NCBI GenBank assembly: GCA_018676275.1
Contig: JABHFC010000220.1
Coordinates: forward strand, 1 to 9,523
Reading direction: 5' to 3'
From: Gammaproteobacteria bacterium
GTDB lineage: Bacteria; Pseudomonadota; Gammaproteobacteria; Eutrophobiales; Eutrophobiaceae
DNA: 9,523 nucleotides
Part shown: piece by piece, positions 6,491 through 9,523 of the stretch
Numbering within the stretch: position 1 is the stretch's first letter
Layout of the letters: each line of letters starts with the position of its first letter
The notes under the pieces: generated by a model
Database searches by the model: none
What the model was told of the DNA's origin: nothing
What the model saw: only the letters and a program-made list of their open reading frames with translations
Program-made: the position numbers and the translations under genes

Positions 6491-7559
6491 TCATCCGGAA
6501 TTAAATACCGAACTGCTCAATTTCAAATTACCTGAGAAACTGGGCTTTGGAAATATTATGGCGCCTGTCATGTTCAAGGCTGACTATAACAATGGGAACT
6601 GGGAATCAGGACAACTTCTACCTTACGCAGCTATAAGTCTGGACCCGGCATCCAAGGTGTTTCATTTTGCTCAAATATTGTTTGAAGGACTGAAGGCATA
6701 CAAGGTTGAGACTGTTCATCCGGTTTTATTCAGACCAGAAGAAAACTGGCAACGTCTAAACAGGTCTGCACAACGAATGCTGATGCCTGAATTACCCCAG
6801 AAATTGTTTATGCAGGCTTTATGTTCAGTCACAGCGTTTTGCCAGGATTTGATTCCTGCCAAACCGCTGCATTCACTCTACCTGAGACCTTTTATGATAG
6901 GTACACAGGCATCCTTGAGTCTGTCAGCATCCGATACCTTTAGCTTTTATGTTATCGCCAGCCCCTCAGGACCTTTCAAATCAAGCCCGCTGAAGGTTTT
7001 TATTGAACGTGATAACACACGAGCAGCTGTAGGCGGAACCGGACATGTAAAAGTTAGCGGTAATTATGGTGCCGCTCTATCTTCAACCTCCAACGCAATG
7101 AATAAGGGCTATGACCAGCCTTTATGGCTGGATGCTGTTGAACATCGGTTTATAGAAGAACTGTCTATAATGAATTTCTTTGCAGTTGTTGATAAGGAAA
7201 TAGTTACACCGAAATTAACCGACACTATATTGCCCGGTGTAACGCGTGATTCAATCATTCGTCTTGCGAAAGAAGACGGGGTTGTAGTGCATGAACAAGC
7301 AATGGACATTGACGATTTACTGTTTTCTATCAAGTCCGGTTCATGCACTGAATTATTCGCCTGTGGCACCGCAGCGATTGTGACGCCAATATCAGTTCTT
7401 GCTGATAAAGATGATCAAAAATACGAATTACCGACTTTGGATGATCCTGTAGCTTTACGTTTAAGAAAAAGGCTACTTGATATCCAGCAAGGCCAGACTG
7501 AGGATACATTTGGCTGGCTATGTCCCGTGCCAAAACAGGATTGGCAGATTGGTGATTAG
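6474..7559 (+). CDS. Branched-chain-amino-acid-type aminotransferase (PLP fold class IV)
   Basis: 361 residues, matching the longer BCAT type found in eukaryotes and some bacteria rather than the ~310-residue enteric IlvE. Landmarks in order: FHFAQILFEGLKAYK (residues 63-77), LYLRPFMIGT (135-144), the PLP-lysine region GGTGHVKVSGNYGAAL (187-202) with Lys193 as the expected Schiff-base residue, WLDAVEHRFIEEL (218-230) with the PLP-contacting Glu, LPGVTRDSIIRLA (253-265) and TELFACGTAAIV (292-303). The usual GTMN and FGSGT motifs read SIMN (231-234) and FACGT (295-299). These changes near the substrate and phosphate sites suggest an altered amino donor. The enzyme would interconvert an amino acid and its 2-oxo acid with 2-oxoglutarate/glutamate. 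It follows the XRE gene by 12 bp with no ribosome binding site, suggesting coupling, and precedes a ThDP enzyme. ilvE is not assigned because a biosynthetic role is doubtful. Confidence 0.85.
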   Translation: MEQLNIHPELNTELLNFKLPEKLGFGNIMAPVMFKADYNNGNWESGQLLPYAAISLDPASKVFHFAQILFEGLKAYKVETVHPVLFRPEENWQRLNRSAQRMLMPELPQKLFMQALCSVTAFCQDLIPAKPLHSLYLRPFMIGTQASLSLSASDTFSFYVIASPSGPFKSSPLKVFIERDNTRAAVGGTGHVKVSGNYGAALSSTSNAMNKGYDQPLWLDAVEHRFIEELSIMNFFAVVDKEIVTPKLTDTILPGVTRDSIIRLAKEDGVVVHEQAMDIDDLLFSIKSGSCTELFACGTAAIVTPISVLADKDDQKYELPTLDDPVALRLRKRLLDIQQGQTEDTFGWLCPVPKQDWQIGD

Positions 7560-7579
7560 TCCATGATCAATGTAAAGTG

Positions 7580-7605
7580 TAAGCGCTTATAATCATTCCT
7601 ATAAT
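7580..7605 (+). promoter_or_regulatory. Candidate promoter region of the ThDP enzyme gene: cre-like palindrome and two TATAAT boxes
   Basis: TAAGCGCTTA (7580-7589) is a perfect 10-bp palindrome inside TGTAAGCGCTTATA, which resembles LacI/CcpA-family operators. Two perfect TATAAT hexamers follow at 7588-7593 and 7600-7605, the first overlapping the palindrome. Neither has a good -35, so activity would need an activator or be weak. The palindrome is placed to compete with polymerase. Confidence 0.4.
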
Positions 7606-7624
7606 CTAATATTGAAGGGCTACG

Positions 7625-9244
7625 ATGGAACACATTAACAGTGCAGAAGCAATTGTAAAATCACTTATCGCGCATAAGGTCGATACTGTATTCGGTTTAC
7701 CCGGGGCGCAAACTTATGCGCTAATAGAAGCACTACGTCAGCACAAGGACGAGGTTAAATTTATTAGTAGTCGTCACGAACAGGGCTGTGCGTATATGGC
7801 TTTTGGCTACGCAAAATCAACCGGAAAAGAAGGTGTTTATGCCGTCGTGCCCGGCCCGGGAGTCCTTAATACTACTGCGGCCCTGTGCACTGCTCACAAC
7901 GCCCCGGTACTTTGCCTGACCGGCCAGATCCCAAGCAATTTTATTGGAGCAGGTCACGGTGCGCTACATGAGTTACCGGATCAATTAGCCACACTGGGCA
8001 CACTGACAAAATGGGCCGCAAGGATCAACCACCCAGGCGAAGTCCCTTCTATTATGTCCGAGGCCTTCAAGTATCTGCGCAGCGGACGGATTCAACCTGT
8101 TGCTATCGAAGTCCCTGCAGATGTATTCGCGACACGTGGTACCGTGGATATGGATTACCCGGATCTACCGATACCTGTTTTAAACCCTGATCCCGAAAAA
8201 ATTAAAAGTGCAGCTGAATATATCAAGAATGCAAAGAAGCCTATGATCATGGTAGGTAGCGGTGCAGTTGATGCGGGGGAGGAAGTACTTGAATTGGCCA
8301 AGTTGATCCAGGCTCCGGTGACGACCTTTCGCGGTGGACGTGGCATTGTCAGCGATGACTCACCTTATGGGTTCACTTGTGCCGGTGGCTATAAAATGTG
8401 GGCGGACACAGACCTGATGATTGGCATTGGTTCCCGACTGGAATTACCGGCATTTCGCTGGCAACAGGGTAAACCAACGAACAATTTGATCCGTATTGAC
8501 ATTGATCCAACGCAAATGACCCGCATTAATGCTGAAGTTGCTATTGTTGCTGACGCAAAGACTGCTACCCGTGAATTACTGGAAGAAGTAAAAAAGTGCA
8601 TCACTAAGGTTCCTTCAAGAGAAGAGGAATTCAAGCTGGTAAAAGCACAGGTGCTGGAGGAAATACAGGAAATACAACCACAGATGTCCTACCTGAACGT
8701 GATTCGCGAAGTGCTACCCCGTGATGGTTTTCTGGTTGAGGAAATCTCGCAAGTTGGCTTCACCTCATGGTTTGGTTTTCCAATTTATGAACCGAGAAAA
8801 CTTGTTACCAGTGGTTTCCAGGGCAATCTGGGTCATGGTTTTCAAACTGCTCTCGGGGTCAAGGTCGGTAACCCGGATAAAGCAGTTATCTCACTGGCAG
8901 GAGATGGCGGCATCATGTTTGGTATCCAGGAGTTGGCCAGTGCCGTGCAGCATCAGATTGGTCTCGTCACGATCATTTTCAATAATAATGCCTTTGGCAA
9001 TGTTCGCCGTGATCAGATTAATCTGTTTGACGGCAATGATTATGCCTCCGAGCTGATAAACCCGGATTTCGTCAAACTGGCAGAGAGCTTCGGTGCTACG
9101 GCTTACCGGGTGAAGACACCGGCAGAATTGAAAGTGACCTTGGAAAAGGCTTTGTCAGAGAAAGGACCACAGGTCATCGAAGTACCAATTGAGCGCGGTT
9201 CAGAAACTTCTCCGTGGAAATATATAATGCCGACAGGTTACTAG
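7625..9244 (+). CDS. Thiamine diphosphate-dependent enzyme of the acetolactate synthase/decarboxylase superfamily
   Basis: 539 residues with the three-domain ThDP layout. The N-terminal domain begins FGLPGAQTYALIEAL (23-37) and has the cofactor-activating Glu52 in SSRHEQGCAYMAFGYA, then VPGPGVLN (75-82). A central domain (about 190-340) includes RIDIDPTQM. The C-terminal domain has the ThDP/Mg motif GDGG (426-429) ending in the NNN at 453-455. GAAGGG five bases before the ATG is the ribosome binding site. Superfamily members decarboxylate 2-oxo acids and may ligate the product to an acceptor. In acetolactate synthase the loop after TGQ(V/I)P reads roughly DAFQE; here it is HGALHELPDQ (111-120), so the pyruvate-specific active site is not conserved. 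No small regulatory subunit (ilvN) follows. A catabolic decarboxylase or carboligase acting on the 2-oxo acid made by the upstream aminotransferase is plausible but unproven. Confidence 0.85.
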   Translation: MEHINSAEAIVKSLIAHKVDTVFGLPGAQTYALIEALRQHKDEVKFISSRHEQGCAYMAFGYAKSTGKEGVYAVVPGPGVLNTTAALCTAHNAPVLCLTGQIPSNFIGAGHGALHELPDQLATLGTLTKWAARINHPGEVPSIMSEAFKYLRSGRIQPVAIEVPADVFATRGTVDMDYPDLPIPVLNPDPEKIKSAAEYIKNAKKPMIMVGSGAVDAGEEVLELAKLIQAPVTTFRGGRGIVSDDSPYGFTCAGGYKMWADTDLMIGIGSRLELPAFRWQQGKPTNNLIRIDIDPTQMTRINAEVAIVADAKTATRELLEEVKKCITKVPSREEEFKLVKAQVLEEIQEIQPQMSYLNVIREVLPRDGFLVEEISQVGFTSWFGFPIYEPRKLVTSGFQGNLGHGFQTALGVKVGNPDKAVISLAGDGGIMFGIQELASAVQHQIGLVTIIFNNNAFGNVRRDQINLFDGNDYASELINPDFVKLAESFGATAYRVKTPAELKVTLEKALSEKGPQVIEVPIERGSETSPWKYIMPTGY

Positions 9245-9282
9245 GGCTACGAAGAATCCCTGTTAATTTAGTTAGCCTGCGC

Positions 9283-9523
9283 TTATGAAGCGGCAAGTTC
9301 AACAAGTTGATCGTAAATCTTGCGCTCAATACCTACACCGGTCTTGTCGATGACCAAAGCCTCAACGATCGGAATACCGTACTGACGACATTCGGCGAAA
9401 AACTTTTCACCGGAGTCGCCCGGCAGGGCAACCTGTTTAACACCGGGGCGAGGTTTTGAATTTCTGACATTGCTCACCAGCTGAGACACATCGTCGAGAA
9501 ACTGTTCTTCGGATACAAACAAG
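9283..9523 (-). CDS. Ldh-family (type-2 malate/L-lactate dehydrogenase) oxidoreductase, C-terminal fragment
   Basis: The reading frame is open to the right edge, and no start is needed within the window; about 80 C-terminal residues are visible. They read LFVSEEQFLDDVSQLVSNVR, then SKPRPGVKQVALPGDSGEKF, then a YGIPIVEALV segment and a LVELAAS end. This fits the tail of LDH2-type NAD(P)-dependent dehydrogenases: a (D/E)-x-x-F helix, a paired-proline PGV turn, a V-x-(L/V)-PG(E/D) strand, then a G-I-P segment and a last helix. Family members reduce 2-oxo acids or oxidise lactate, malate, sulfolactate or ureidoglycolate. The catalytic part is outside the window, so substrate and completeness cannot be judged. 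It is convergent with the ThDP enzyme gene, 38 bp apart. Confidence 0.65.
   Translation of the reverse strand, partial: LFVSEEQFLDDVSQLVSNVRNSKPRPGVKQVALPGDSGEKFFAECRQYGIPIVEALVIDKTGVGIERKIYDQLVELAAS

Noticed and set aside
7625..9244. Naming the ThDP enzyme ilvB (biosynthetic acetolactate synthase)
   Set aside because: No small subunit gene follows, and the loop that defines acetolactate synthase is replaced by HGALHELPDQ.
9244..9260. AGGG...CCCT inverted repeat after the ThDP gene as a terminator
   Set aside because: Only four pairs with an 11-nt loop and a mixed T/A tail; too weak to call.
9280..9292. CGCTT-ATG-AAGCG hairpin at the end of the Ldh-family gene as a terminator
   Set aside because: The stem is only 5 bp, includes coding and stop bases, and no T-run follows on either strand.

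Overview
The window looks like a stretch of chromosome from a Gram-negative proteobacterium. A gammaproteobacterium is the best guess, but this rests only on overall style: moderate GC content, Shine-Dalgarno-led genes, a Sec-exported periplasmic thioredoxin, and an XRE/MmyB-type regulator. No rRNA, tRNA, CRISPR array, insertion sequence, integrase or phage gene was seen. All genes encode metabolic, redox or regulatory proteins, and the gene at each edge is cut by the window.

Left part (1-3958). The minus strand carries hyuA, overlapping by 4 bp the start of hyuB, which runs off the left edge. Together they would encode the two subunits of an N-methylhydantoinase/5-oxoprolinase-type enzyme. 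Divergent from hyuA lies an exported thioredoxin-fold protein with a WCPYC active site. After a 199-bp leader comes a two-cysteine Asp/Glu/hydantoin racemase. Hydantoinase and racemase genes are classic partners in using hydantoin-like cyclic amides, so this part may be a small catabolic locus, although the racemase is on the opposite strand.

Middle part (3959-5657). Two minus-strand genes abut with no gap: an unusual protein of two fused OsmC/Ohr-like domains, then an 86-residue protein I do not recognise. The second OsmC domain keeps both redox cysteines; the first has serine at both positions. The best start for the OsmC gene is a TTG with a strong ribosome binding site. Between it and the next, divergent gene is a perfect 16-bp palindrome, the best operator candidate in the window.

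Right part (5658-9523). The plus strand carries an XRE regulator with an MmyB-like sensor domain, then a PLP-dependent branched-chain-type aminotransferase, then a thiamine diphosphate enzyme of the acetolactate synthase superfamily. The first two genes are 12 bp apart. The third has a 65-bp gap holding a cre/LacI-like palindrome and two TATAAT boxes. A plausible reading is a regulated module in which the aminotransferase makes a 2-oxo acid and the ThDP enzyme decarboxylates or ligates it. Both enzymes depart from the textbook active-site motifs, so their substrates are open. Converging from the right edge is the C-terminal end of what looks like a type-2 malate/lactate dehydrogenase (Ldh family).

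The most interesting items are the half-inactivated tandem OsmC protein with its coupled small partner, and the XRE/MmyB-aminotransferase-ThDP enzyme module.
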